DNA of 64,000 bases from Procambarus clarkii (lineage: Eukaryota > Arthropoda > Malacostraca > Decapoda > Cambaridae): positions 12,837,500-12,901,499 of the forward strand of contig NC_091173.1 of the NCBI RefSeq assembly GCF_040958095.1, given 5' to 3'. The notes beneath the pieces are model-generated. The model searched no databases. It was not told the origin of the DNA and saw only the letters and a list, made by a program, of their open reading frames with translations. Shown here piece after piece: positions 21,190 through 31,671 of the stretch. Position 1 is the first letter of the stretch. Each line of letters begins with the position of its first letter. The position numbers and the translations under genes are program-made.

Positions 21190-21440
21190 TAGAAGTTTCC
21201 CCAGATAATCAGCCGCTATTCAAGCCGGCCCTGCCGACTCGGCGGCTAACCGACCGACTCGAATAAACAAACTGATCGAAAACTTCCCCAATCGAAGGCG
21301 GTAAACATGGAGCTGCAATCCCGGCGTTGCGCGGGCTTTTCCGTTTGCCTAAGAACAAGAGCTGGAGGCAACAGCCAATGAGCGCCGAGCGCGCGCTAAT
21401 CAGCCGCCAATAGGAGCACGCCACCACGACCGAAAACAAA
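21190..21440. promoter_or_regulatory. CpG-rich region with two CCAAT boxes, candidate promoter/enhancer
   Basis: In an otherwise CpG-poor window this 250-bp stretch is dense in CpG (GCGCCGAGCGCGCGC, GGCGTTGCGCGGGC, CGACTCGGCGGC). It holds AGCCAATGAG (about 21370) and GCCAATAGG (about 21407) about 37 bp apart. CCAAT-box spacing like this is typical of TATA-less promoters. There is no TATA box or adjacent convincing exon. The regulatory role is an inference from composition. Confidence 0.4.
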
Positions 21441-22221
21441 CGGAATTTAATTACTGAATTAGAAAAGGCTATTCTGAGTGCTTTGAACTGTGAAGGAACA
21501 GATCTCGCAGTTTTCTGGCTGATATTTTGTTGCTGTTGATATCCACTCTAAAATGTTTTATATTTATTTTGGATTTAAACTTTTAAAAGCAAGAATATCT
21601 CGAGATGAACATTTAGAAAATCTTTTTATCTCTTACAGACGGCGAAGATAAACAGAAACGGCGAAGAGAGATGAAGAGCGCTGGATAAATAGGGATTCTG
21701 AGTACGGGGTTAATGACAATTCGACTGAGTATTGTCCTAAGAGAGGGAGAGGAGAGCGGAGGAACTCATGTCTTTGTTGGGAACTAACCAAGGGAAAAAT
21801 CTTAAAAGATAATGACAAGGCAGACGGACCATCAAAGACCAAGATTCCAATCAATAATTTCATTACGGCATTACTTCATTACTCTCCGTGGCCTGATTCA
21901 TCATGGATTACTGGACACTGGAATAACGTCTTCACCCAACACGTTCCAAACGTGTTTGTGTGTTCGTACATATTATTAAGTACGAGCATGTGCATGGTTT
22001 AGAGTTGGATTTTTAAGCCAATGAGCCATGGAAAGGCACTCTGACACTAGCTTACCGACTATCCAACAAGTATATTTGATTCCTCAACATAATTCAGAAC
22101 GAAAAAAATTATGTATATATATAATGACAAACAGTTTACTCATTGTGTAAATTAATAATAATAATAATTATATATTATATATTTGTGTATATATAATATC
22201 TATGGACACTTGGCACATGCC
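21441..22221. other. Unique sequence
   Basis: AT-rich unique DNA with no gene recognised. Confidence 0.4.
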
Positions 22222-22396
22222 ATCCAGAGCCAAAGGGCATCCAGAGGCCCAGGGCATTCAGAGGTCGAGGGCTTCCAAAGGCCCAGAGTTTCCAGGGGCC
22301 CAGAGCTTCCAGGGGCCCAGGGCATTCAGAGGCTCAGGGTTTCCAGATACCCAGGGCTTCCAAAGACCCAGGGCTTCCAGAGGCCAAGGGCTTCTC
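22222..22396. repeat. 18-bp minisatellite (GCCCAGGGCTTCCAGAGG type)
   Basis: About nine diverged 18-bp units occur here. The period keeps frames open on both strands with a six-residue repeat (for example RPRASR). Confidence 0.85.
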
Positions 22397-22399
22397 AAT

Positions 22400-22816
22400 C
22401 TGCGTGGATATAATTGTTCCGATTTCCGATATGGTGAAACCACAGAGCGAAAGATAAGGGGAATGTTTAGATACTATGCGAAAATTGACTGCCTGTGAGT
22501 TGTTGTGGATGGCAAGCAAAAGCAGTCTTTTAAAACAAGTATTTCCTGTTTGGAACTGCCTAAATATTTCCACAAAGCCTGGGAATATATGACGATGCGC
22601 ATAGTGTGGGCAACCCAGCATGTATCCCGGCAGATGATGAAGCTCTAAAAAATGCAGAGCTTTCTTTTGTAGAGGCTCTAAAGGCCTGGTGTTGGGAACT
22701 GGGGTTGAGAGAACCTCCCACTCTTGGAGGGCTGTTCTCTCAGTAGGGCGAGAAGACCTACTGGACCAGTAGGGTCTAAAACCTGCACCGTCGTCAACAC
22801 TTAACAGTGACGGCAC
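22400..22816 (-). other. Unrecognised open frame, possible decayed repeat ORF
   Basis: The minus strand stays open from 22816 to the minisatellite (about 140 codons). It has ordinary-looking composition, including RPYWSSRSSRPTERTALQ and FRQFQTGNTCFKRLLLLA. I do not recognise a family. It abuts a hairpin-retroposon cluster and ends in a minisatellite, so an old mobile-element reading frame is as likely as a gene exon. Confidence 0.25.
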
Positions 22817-22827
22817 ACCATAGTCTC

Positions 22828-23030
22828 TCTCCTGTTGTTATTGTTATAGATTCACCTACTCTGAACAAGTTCCAAGTAGCACGGACTATGGTGAGTCCGT
22901 AGCTTATCTGGCACAGGAGCGGGGCAAGTAGCACGGTCTATGGTGAGCCCGTAGCTGATCTGGCACAGGAGCGGGGCAAGTAGTACGGGCTATGGTGAGC
23001 CCGTAGTGGACTTACCTGACACAGGAGCGG
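22828..23030 (-). mobile_element. Hairpin retroposon family A with triplicated hairpin unit
   Basis: The tail-end (TTGTTATTGTTATAGATTC) and GAACAAGTTC hairpin are followed by three tandem ~52-bp units (about 22873-22924, 22925-22976, 22977-23030). Each has a CACGG.CTATGGTGAG.CCGTAG hairpin and a CTGGCACAGGAGCGG end. In unit one both stem strands are changed (ACGGACT/AGTCCGT), which keeps pairing. Unit two has a single unpaired change (ACGGTCT/AGCCCGT). Confidence 0.8.
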
Positions 23031-23538
23031 TGTCCTGGGACGGCCTAGCTCCTATTTTCGTTACTTTATATTGGATCAGGTTAGAATAGGTTAGGTGTGT
23101 TTAAACGGTATCGCTGACGTACAGGTGTCCAATATTTCTCCGTGAGGCTGCACATCCCCCACCCAGCGACCCGAGTACTCCAAATAGGATTCCCTTCGCC
23201 AATTTATCATCAGGTGTAAATGAATGGAAAACTTTCACGGTAATATCTGACCGCGTGTACTACGCCTTGGCTGACACAGCTCTTGTAAACCTTGGTTTGT
23301 TTACACCATGAACTGGCAATAGCGTGATGTATCCCTGAGACAATCACCGGGACAGGAGGGAGGCAGGAACCCGGGATGCTGCCTCCATCACGCCGCCCGG
23401 CTCAAAAGGATGCTCCTCGCAGCTTGTTTCATCTCCGGGCCACACAGAGAAGGTTGATGATTATATGAATACATGAATATGAATATGGGAATACATTATC
23501 CTATTTTATCTCGACGGCCTTAGATACAGGAACCCATA
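23031..23538. other. Unique sequence
   Basis: No gene was recognised. One short TTAGGTG word lies near 23090. Confidence 0.4.
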
Positions 23539-23666
23539 CAGGGTGTATCATAAGTCCCTTCTCATAGGGGGATGATTATTATTTTATACTGTTTATAGCA
23601 TTTTTAATGTTAATATTTAATGTTATTAAATTGTTCTCTACGAGAACGGACTTCAAATACACCCTG
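23539..23666. mobile_element. Small mariner-like MITE
   Basis: CAGGGTGTATCATAAGTCC (23539-23557) and its near reverse complement GGACTTCAAATACACCCTG (23648-23666) bound a 128-bp AT-rich core without coding capacity. CAGGGTGT..ATAAGT termini resemble mariner-type inverted repeats. The left end follows TA. The right end lacks a clear TA, so the target duplication is not proven. A third terminus-like word (CAGGGTGTATTAA) starts at about 23695. Confidence 0.6.
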
Positions 23667-23989
23667 TTTATAACTGACACACCCAAGTTATAGACAGGGT
23701 GTATTAAAGATGCTTAATAAGGCCTCTATTGGGACCCTTATTAGCGTTTTTAATACTAATAAGTATTACAAATTCCCGAGGCGTGGGAATGTTGACACTA
23801 TCTATGGTCAGCGTCAATATCACGGTGTACTGTGAGCAGAGGTGACCGTCTTCCACCACCTGCAATGGTGTACTCTTCTTTGGCACAAATGGCGCGAGTT
23901 TTCGACTTTTTGTTCTGAATGGCAAAGCACAAGTATCGAATAGAAAATGTTTCTATGCCTCCCCCCCACACACACAGTCAATGCCAATG
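23667..23989. other. Unique sequence
   Basis: No gene was seen. A short CACACACA run lies at about 23967. Confidence 0.4.
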
Positions 23990-25030
23990 TTTGCAGATGA
24001 TGGAAAGCTGATGAAGAACGTGACAACAGAAGAAGGTACGGCAGAAAGTTACAGGACTTTGACAAACTTCAGGAGTGGTCAGACAAATGGTTGCTGGATT
24101 TCAATCCCAACAAGTGTAAGGTAATGCAGATGGCAAAAGGGGGGGGCGGGAGGAGAGAGAGGAGACCAGAAGACATCTACACCACACGGGGAAGGCAGCT
24201 ACAGGAACCATAAAGAGACAAGACTGTGAGTGGATATAATTGCGACTCTCACACCGGAGGCACACATAAACCAGATAATATCGGCAGCATATGAGACGCT
24301 GAAAAAATATAAAACATCGTTTAGGAATCAGGACTCTTTCAAAGCAATCTACACAATATTTGCTCGACCAATACTAGAATCTATGCATCTTGTGAAGCAT
24401 AAAGTCAAATTTGAAAACGTACAAAGGCTTGTAAGAAGACTGAGGCCAGAGTTAAGAGGTCTAAGCTACCAGCATAGGCTAATGGAACTATATCTCACAA
24501 CCCGAGAGGATAGAAGGAACAGAGGGGATATGATCACAACTTACAAGATACTGATGGGAATAGATAAGGTGGACAAGGATAGTCTCTTCAGACTGAGAGA
24601 AAGCAGGACAAGAGGACACAGACTTCATTGGTCAAACTATTATGTATTAGCGATAAGACCTACCATTAAAGTATAATGACTTACTGTAAATATATGCTCT
24701 TGAAATAGCACTTACTCTGTAACTAGCTGACATTGTAACTATAAGGTGTGAAGGATAGATGAAATTGTTTATGTAATAATCTAAGATGAGGTCTGACAAA
24801 GACCTTTTGTGCCTTCTGTAATGCTTTTTGCGCTACCGCTCACAGGATGAGTATGGGGTGCACAATAAACTAGCCGCCTCCGGCGGCAACAATCAATCAA
24901 GGTGGAAGCTGGAAGCACAAATGAGCCGAAGGGACGTAAGAAAGTACTCGTAGCCTGTACGGGGAGTTAATAAGTGCAATGCTCTAAAAGAGGAAGTTGT
25001 GGAAGTCACCTATCCAGAAATAAATGCGCA
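23990..25030 (+). pseudogene. LINE reverse transcriptase, frameshifted and split by an insertion
   Basis: The read begins MPMFADDGKLMK (RT motif C, FADD), then LQEWSDKWLLDFNPNKCKVM in another frame, then an intact 130-codon stretch (from about 24235) with RPILES, LVRRLRPELRGLSYQHRLME, GDMITTYKILMGIDKVDKDS and RTRGH. At 24621 the frame is cut inside the HRW codons by a 279-bp element. It resumes at 24901 with WKLEAQMSRRDVRK. The CR1/Jockey-like group is inferred from similarity to the 49.8-50.9 kb copy. G-runs near 24140 and stops make it non-functional. Confidence 0.85.
24622..24900 (+). mobile_element. Element C: 279-bp insertion with 3' hairpin and CAAT tail
   Basis: This sequence lies precisely between two halves of an RT codon block, so its ends are set by the interruption. 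It ends GCACAATAAACTAGCC, then a GCCGCC/GGCGGC hairpin, then AACAATCAATCAA. Related copies lie at 58631-58766 (plus) and 60101-60345 (minus). No open frame or polymerase III boxes are seen. A target duplication is not evident. The short tandem tail and hairpin place it with the hairpin retroposons. Confidence 0.85.
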
Positions 25031-25275
25031 GAGTTTCTTTCAACTGGTGCCTCTGTTTACCTATCAGTAAATAGGTAAATAGGAACCATGGAGTTAGACA
25101 GCTGCTGTGGGCTGCTTCCTGGAGGTGTGTGTGAGTCATATCTACTGTATAGTAGATATGATAAGAGACAAAACAGGTCGGGAGTCAGTACATCAGACAA
25201 CCGACGGTTAGAAAGGCGGGGGCTAAGAGCTAAGAGCTCGATTCTTCAGGCACAATTAGTAAATATATCCTCCCC
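25031..25275 (+). mobile_element. tRNA-headed SINE, body and tail only
   Basis: The body reads CCTATCAGTAAATAGGTA..GGGCTGCTTCCTGGAGGTG. A short GTGTGTGTGAG and then the tail TAGTAGATATGATAAGAGAC, GAAAGGCGGGGGCTAAGAGC and AGCTCGATTCTTCAGGCAC follow. The tRNA-like head is missing. Confidence 0.8.
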
Positions 25276-26754
25276 CTCATCCCCAACCCACCACCCAACA
25301 GAGAGAAACTCTTTTTCTAATGTCCCGTATATTCCGCCAGTCCTGTTGGTCCAACAGATGAACTCGCCAAATCAAACAACTACAAGGATCTAGGCCAGGA
25401 TTCCTCAATGATTTACACAATCACTCACGAAACCTCTACATCATTTCCTAAATCATGGCGATGGTTTTTACATGTATTCAACAGGCCATGCACGAGCTTT
25501 CTAAATTTCACAACCCAAGATTATTATTTTTATAATTAAACGTCGCAGAGCTTCGCAACTCACAGACTTTAATTAACTTAAGCCGTTATAATTAAGGAAA
25601 GGTGTACAGGTTTGGTAAACACTTGATGACTCATAACTACCCAACCAGTTTCCGGCCGTACCTCAGGGCACTAACAAACTTATGGAATGACCGGTCACCT
25701 GTCCAAGGAAGGTCAAATGAAACTCTCCTCAGAAGAAATCGGCCACACATGTCCCCAGAGGTATACAGTTTCTAATTTGATTATAAACAAATCAAAATAT
25801 CAACAAATAATGTTAAATTATTCATATATTTAAACATTGATAAAAATTCTACACAAGATTCACATATATGTATCCAATACAATGCTGGGTAGGGATCATT
25901 ACCCTGTGAGCGAGTTTCCATCAATCCCCCCTGGCCATTAGGCCACCTCGCGTTCCATTTTCTTTAACAGGCGATGCGTTTTTCCTTCCCCCTGGGCGCC
26001 CCGCCGAGACATGCTGCGCCTAAATCGCCTTCCAATCGTATTTCTCCCTCACACCACCTTTTATTGCCGCTACTTATTGAATTCAACGACGGAACAATGT
26101 GGCAAAGGGACCCAGAGTTGTAGGAAATGGAATATTAGTCTCCGAGGTCGCTCATAAAGCCTCAGGACTCCTGCAGCGTCCCAAGGCTCGTGCCTTGGAG
26201 CCTAAGTGGTCCCCATTTTTCAGCCGGGGTCCTATTGGCAGCCCTTCGCCATTTACAATCACTCATTTTCTGCAGGTTTCCGTTTTCTTTTTCCATAGAG
26301 TTGTGGCTGGTCCTACTCCATCAGTCTCCCCCCTAACTCTGGTGCAGTGTGTTCCCCCTCCCCTCTCCCCCCACACCGTTTTCTTTGTCTTGGTTCAGGA
26401 TTCATCAAGAACTCATATGCGTCCACGTATCGTAATCTTTACATCTTTTCATTAATCATGATGCACAGGTTTCGCCAGTGGGCATATAAATGCTGGGTAA
26501 AACCTGGTCTTGGACACTTTCTCCGCCTGGCGTTTAAAAATAAGGTATCTTCAAGCAGGTTTCGATATGGAGATATCACGGACGCATTTTCTTCAGAGAA
26601 ACCACACCACGTGTCGTCTGCCCTTCACCTTCAGATGTCAAGAGACGTGACCAAGAGGTCTGGCACCTTGTGACTGTTCCTGAGACGGCATTATCCTCGG
26701 GAGCTCTGTCTTTTTTTCATTTTGTTATTTATTAACATGTTTTAATATTCGCTG
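25276..26754. other. Unique sequence; no gene supported
   Basis: The stretch 25890-26060 has GC-rich blocks and may be conserved non-coding DNA. Open frames at 26099-26455 and 26347-26673 have no recognisable domain. C-rich low complexity lies at 26325-26370. Confidence 0.35.
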
Positions 26755-26940
26755 TTTGAATTTTATATTGCTGTTTTAAATCTCTTTTTTTATTGTCGTT
26801 TGAAACCTGCCTTTTCCGTTGCTGTTTGAAACTTCCTCTTTTCATTGCTGTTTGAAACCTCATCTTTTCATTGCTGTTTGAAGCCTCCTTTTTTATTGTC
26901 GTTTGAAACCTCTTGCTATCGCAGACTGAAACCTTATTTT
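26755..26940. repeat. ~27-bp minisatellite (TTGCTGTTTGAAACCTCCTC type)
   Basis: About six to seven diverged units of (CA)TTGCTGTTTGAAACCT followed by a T-rich stretch. It gives a KQQ-repeat open frame on the minus strand that is not a gene. Confidence 0.85.
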
Positions 26941-27282
26941 CATCTTCATGGTTTTTTTTTAAATGATTCTTCGTTATTCCTTCCTCAATGCACCTTTGCA
27001 CCACCTTATACTTTTCCTTTTTACGCAATCGACCCCATCGTCTAAAGTGCAATGGTTTACTAAATTTCAAAACACCGCAATAGTGACGCTTCTATTACAC
27101 AATGAACACCGGTCGCAGTAGTTCAGATGGAGGGGTTGCACAGCTTCTTGTGTTTCTGGTTAAGCGAAAGCTTAATCTTACCCTTTGACACTTGTCAAAG
27201 GGTAAGAAAGGACCACACCCAAACCGAACGTCAATGACACGAAGGATTTAAACGCAATAAAGACATTTGAAAAAATAGCGCT
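26941..27282. other. Unique sequence with short inverted repeat
   Basis: TCTTACCCTTTGACA and TGTCAAAGGGTAAGA (27176-27190 and 27193-27207) form a perfect 15-bp stem around a two-base loop. No gene was seen. Confidence 0.6.
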
Positions 27283-27940
27283 GATTACCCACAAACAAGG
27301 CGCTAACTGCCACAAACAAGGGGCTAATTACTCACAAACAAGGGGCTAATTACTCACAAAGAAGACGCTAAATGCAAAAAAACAAGAGGCTAACTAGCCA
27401 CAAACAAGGCCCCGAACTACCCACACACAATGCGCTAACTGCCTACATACAAGGGGCTAATTACTCACGAACAAGGCGCTAAAAATCCACAAACAAGGGG
27501 CTAATTACCCAAAACAAGGCGCTAACTGCCCATAAACAAGGTGCTAACTGCCCATAAACAAGGTGCTAACTGCCCTCAAACAAGGGGCTAACTGCCCGCA
27601 AACAAGGCGCTAATTATTCATAAACAAAGCACTAATTATTCATAAACAAGGCGCTAACTGCCCTCAAACAAGGCGCTAATTACTCATAAACATGGGTAAG
27701 GTAAAGTAATTATCAGGAGAAAGCACAAAGCCATTACTTGGAAGGATATAGATTTAGTATAGGACGGGGGAAAAGGAATGGTGCCCAACAACTTGGACGG
27801 TCGGGGATTGAACGCCGACCTGCAAGAGGCTAGACCGTCGCTCCACCGTCCAACCCAAGTGGTTGGGGATACGAGCGGTAACTGCCTAACTGCCAAGCGC
27901 TAGCTACTCACAAAGATGCGCTAACTAGCAAAAAAAAAGC
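27283..27940. repeat. ~22-bp minisatellite (CAAACAAGGCGCTAACTGCC), interrupted
   Basis: About 18 units alternate between GGCGCTAACTGCCC and GGGGCTAATTACTC endings. The array is broken at about 27693 by a SINE and resumes at about 27880 with TAACTGCC...GCGCTAGCTACTCACAAA units. Confidence 0.9.
27695..27880 (-). mobile_element. tRNA-derived SINE, 'GGACGGT' family, inside a minisatellite
   Basis: Matches the 3.1-3.3 kb copy block by block: ATTATCAGGAGAAAGCACAA, CATTACTTGGAAGGATATAG, GGTGCCCAACAACTTGGACG and the T-arm GGTCGGCGTTCAATCCCCGACC on the minus strand. Minisatellite units lie on both sides, so it inserted after the array formed or while it was expanding. Confidence 0.8.
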
Positions 27941-28087
27941 GAACACAGCAACAACAAAAAAGCATTCGAACACAGGAACAATGAAACAGCCGAACACAAG
28001 ATTATATCCAGGCTCTACTACGAACGAGAACGGTAATCAGGTGCAAAAGCTAGGACCAAACAACACAAGCCATGGTGCAGGAACTAG

Positions 28088-28088
<1 letters not shown>

Positions 28089-28118
<30 letters not shown>
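28089..28118. repeat. (AC)n microsatellite
   Basis: A 30-bp AC run. Confidence 0.95.
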
Positions 28119-28120
<2 letters not shown>

Positions 28121-28144
28121 ATATAATACGAGAGAAGCTTTATT

Positions 28145-28315
28145 TTGATCAAAAGTTTTAATGCTAAATTATACTTGCATGTTGGTCACTCACTTGAGAC
28201 CTTAATAACCGGTTGTGGTCTTAGTAACTGGTTGTGGCCTTAGTAACCGGTTGTGGCCTTAGTAACCGGTTGTGACCTTAGTAATGAGCTGTGACCTTAT
28301 TAACCAATTGTGTTC
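28145..28315 (+). repeat. 19-bp minisatellite (AACCGGTTGTGGCCTTAGT) with unique flank
   Basis: About five units, preceded by AAATTATACTTGCATGTTGG. The whole arrangement recurs in reverse complement at 39577-39712. Confidence 0.85.
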
Positions 28316-28736
28316 CTTGTCACAAGTGAACACAATAAACAATCAAACGTCAGAACAACTAACCGGCTTCTTTAAACAAAAACAACACATGATCCGAACA
28401 CAACGAACCCATCACTCGAACACAAGCACACGCACCAAACCAAATATGAACATTACCATTCGTTCAGAATACCAAAACGAAGACAACCTCAAAATATGCC
28501 AAGAAATATATTAAAACGACGCGAGGAAAAAGGCAAAATAATCACAGCTCACGTGAGAACGCAATATAATGACATTATTTCATTGCTATGTGTGAAAAAT
28601 ACAATGAGGAATGCAAGAAAAATACAATGGAATATCAAAAATACAAATATATAAACGCGAATAACAGGAATAATAATAAAAAGTAATAGAAATAATACAC
28701 TTAAAAATTTTGATTCAGTAGAGGACACAGTTGAAT
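28316..28736. other. Unique AT-rich sequence
   Basis: No gene was seen. Confidence 0.4.
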
Positions 28737-29310
28737 CCGAGGGCAAGGCGTGGAGGCCGGGGGCAAGGCGTGGAGGCCGGGTAGCCAGGCGTGGAGGCCG
28801 GGTAGGAAGGCGTGGAGGCCGGGTAGCCAGGCGTGGAGGCCGAGAGCAAAGCGTGGAGGCCGGGGGCAAGACGTGGAGGCCGGGTAGCAAGGCGTGGAGG
28901 CCGGGTAGCAAGGCGTGGAGGCCGGGTAGCAAGGCGTGGAGGCCGAGAGCAAAGCGTGGAGGCCGGGGGCAAGACGTGGATGCCGGTAGCAAAGCGTGGA
29001 GGCCGGGAGCAAGGCGTGGAGGCCGGGTAGCAAGGCGTGGAGGCCGGGTAGCAAGGCCTGGAGGCCGGGTAGCAAGGCCTGGAGGCCGGGTAGCAAGGCC
29101 TGGAGGCCGAGTAGCAAGGCGTGGATGTCAGGAGCAAGGCGTGGAGGCCGGGAACCAGGCCTGGAGGCCGGGAGCAAGGCGTGGAGGCCGGGTAGCAAGG
29201 CCTGGAGGCCGAGTAGCAAGTCGTGGATGTCAGGAGCAAGGCCTGGAGGCCGGGAGCAAGGCGTGGAGGCCGGGTAGCAAGGCCTGGAGGCCGGGAACAA
29301 GGCCACAGGG
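28737..29310. repeat. 21-bp minisatellite (GTGGAGGCCGGGTAGCAAGGC), ~27 units
   Basis: The longest tandem array in the window. The 21-bp unit keeps all frames open, which gives 93-214 codon frames on both strands (WRPGSKA on plus, ALLPGLH/CYPASTP on minus) that I reject as genes. Variant units (GAGAGCAAAGC, GGGGGCAAGAC, GTGGATGTCAGGAGC, AAGGCCTGG) recur in blocks. For example GAGAGCAAAGC then GGGGGCAAGAC occurs at about 28840 and about 28945, showing higher-order duplication of about 100 bp. Confidence 0.95.
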
Positions 29311-29580
29311 TAACCACCATCTACACTACGGGGGAACACAGCCACCCAGCTACCCCCAGGAACAACACCAGGGGCCCAGACGCGGGAGGTAATTATAACC
29401 CATCAACAAATGAGACGTTTTTGCTCCCTCAAAAAAAGAAAAAAAAGACTAACAGCCATGGAAGATAGTGCTAAGAAACACATGTATAGCCCAAGCCGAG
29501 TAATTAAATCAAGCCTCATTACAGTGTGGTTGTTGTATGTATTGAACACAAAGGGAACGGGTAGTTGATAGTGGTATAAG

Positions 29581-29675
29581 GGGGTAGATTGTGGGGGGGG
29601 GGGGGTAGATTGTGGGGGGGGGGGGGTAGATTGTGGGGGGGGGGGGTAGATTGTGGGGGTTAATGGGGGGTGTAA
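29581..29675 (+). repeat. G-rich minisatellite (GGTAGATTGTG plus long G-runs)
   Basis: Four units of GGTAGATTGTG are separated by G-runs of about 12. It is a strong candidate for G-quadruplex formation on the plus strand. A C-rich block follows at 29700-29760. Confidence 0.9.
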
Positions 29676-31505
29676 TCATATTTCCCTTGACTTACTCCTG
29701 CTTTCTCCCCCCCCCCCCTCCCCCCTCCACATGACATACACCTTCCCCCCCCCCCTCCTCCTTTCCCCTCTCTTTCTCAAAGATAAGAAAATGTAATTAC
29801 AGCAGTCTCCGCATCGATAGCTTCTAATTGCACAGTAAATTATCTGCAGCCGATATCAACTTTGCTCTTCATCTCTGATGTATACAGAATTATGATACTT
29901 GCGCGTCCTAAGTGAATGATGCCGCCGAATACGCACTTATTTCATTGCATTCATTTCACTGCATTCATTTACTTCAAAACTTCAATCCAAACAACGAAGC
30001 AACACTAACGCGAGCGTGGTAATTTAAACTCCAGGTCATGTCGCAATGTTTTAGTCAATAAAATATAAAGTTAATTACACTAATAATCCTTGTAATAATA
30101 CTTACACAAGGCTCTAATAAGCAAATGAAAATTCGAGTTTAATTATGATTGATCACCTGTAAAAAATGACCCCTGGAACAATAGGTCGAAACTCCTTACG
30201 TTTGTAATAAAGTATTAAGACATATTCATCCACAATTAAGGCTCTTCCAGCTCTGGGGAGCGTTTCAAGGACACGTCCGGCGTTACCTCTCTGGATGGCG
30301 ACACTGTGGCGCTGGAACAGGACGCTGGCAGCTTGTAAACACAGATAATGTAATTATCTGTAATTAGCAATAATAACGTATTATTATTGATAATGTAATT
30401 AAGAACATTTGTGGCATTATTAAATACAATTCAACTGAAATATTTATATAGATACATCGCTTCATACTTCCGAAATTATGAAGTCATCTATAACAGTATA
30501 CAAATGTCGGGGCATTAGGGAAATTAAAATAACTAACATTGACGTTTTAAGCAAACATTTGAACGGTATCAAAAGAAAAACAATATATGACAGAAAGCGT
30601 TCAGAGAAATCTTTCTAATACTAAATCTTCTTTATCTCAAAGATCACATCATTTACTAACACCAAATCACCAGCAGAGAGATCGTGACAAGCATCACAGA
30701 AATGATAAGATACAGCTCCATAAGAGATTATATAGCCGAAGAACTACATATCAAACACATCCAATTATCAATAGCCAGCTGGCACTTACTATCGCCAGCC
30801 GACCAATGGAAATGCAAGGTTAGACTACCTAATCTCATCGACAATGTAGCACCTCATCTCCCCCTTATCCTACGTGGTATACTGCCACTTTTGGCAACTT
30901 TGTATTCACTTTCCTCTCTTCCTCTGAAGATGATGAAGAGTGCTTCAGCCAAACGTGTCCTATAGTAGCACAGGCCAGCCCCATCAATATTGTAAAAAGG
31001 AGCATTGATGAGTTAATTTTTTCAACTTGTTTCCGAAGTGAAAAAGACCATTAGTAATATATCCTTTTGCTTATATCCAATAACCCAAGTCTACAAGAAC
31101 AGACTTCCAAAATACACTATTTTATATAAGTGCAAACTGGCAGTTCAGTTCCCCTGGTATTGAACTGTCAGATGTATGGTACCCTGGCGGATCAGGTTCG
31201 ATTCCTTGGGGGGATCATAGTTTACAGCTGTACATTGCCTTAGAGCCCATTCAAGCTGAAAAACACATATGTAATTTCGTTTACAGAAAACGCACATGTA
31301 AAGCCACCATTGCTCTAAGACCTCGTCTAGCTCTGCAGAGGTGGGTACGTGCCCAAGACAAAGCAAGCATTTCCTCTCTGGACTGCGACACTGAGGCGCT
31401 GAAACAAGACACCGACCGCTCTTCAGTCTCTGCTTAACCTCTTTTAAGAATATCAGTGCACATTTCACCCCAGGCGTCAGGGGTCTCAGAGCCTATATTA
31501 AAATT
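29676..31505. other. Unique sequence, no gene supported
   Basis: The stretch 29790-29880 contains ATCGATAG, TAATTGC and ATCTGCAGC motifs in unique DNA and could be conserved non-coding sequence. The open frame at 30684-30965 (93 codons) has no recognised family. Confidence 0.35.
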
Positions 31506-31513
31506 ATATATCA

Positions 31514-31627
31514 CAATGAAATCCACCGCTCCTGTGCCAGGTAAGTCCACTACGGGCTCACCATAGCCCGTGCTACTTGGAACTTGTTCCGAGTAGCTGA
31601 ATCTATAACAACAACAACAATGAAATC
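31514..31627 (+). mobile_element. Hairpin retroposon family A, 94-bp copy with 10-bp TSD
   Basis: The element 31524-31617 is flanked by perfect CAATGAAATC. In order it has CCTG/CAGG with a TGC loop, ACGGGCT/AGCCCGT with a CACCAT loop, a long stem CTACTTGGAAC/GTTCCGAGTAG with a two-base loop, and an ATCTATAACAACAACAAC tail. It is the best complete family A copy and serves as its reference. Confidence 0.92.
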
Positions 31628-31671
31628 ACAATGGCATGAGCGATATAGCCATGAAAATCATTTTGAGACAA

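Noticed and set aside
26099-26673. 118- and 108-codon overlapping frames
   Set aside because: Different frames over the same DNA, no domain, C-rich part; insufficient for a gene call.
27283-27690. CRISPR-like regularly spaced repeat
   Set aside because: Units are contiguous tandem repeats without unique spacers, in eukaryotic DNA.
28701-29392. Long overlapping open frames of 147-214 codons on both strands
   Set aside because: They are translations of a 21-bp tandem array (period a multiple of three) with no domain and equal openness on both strands.
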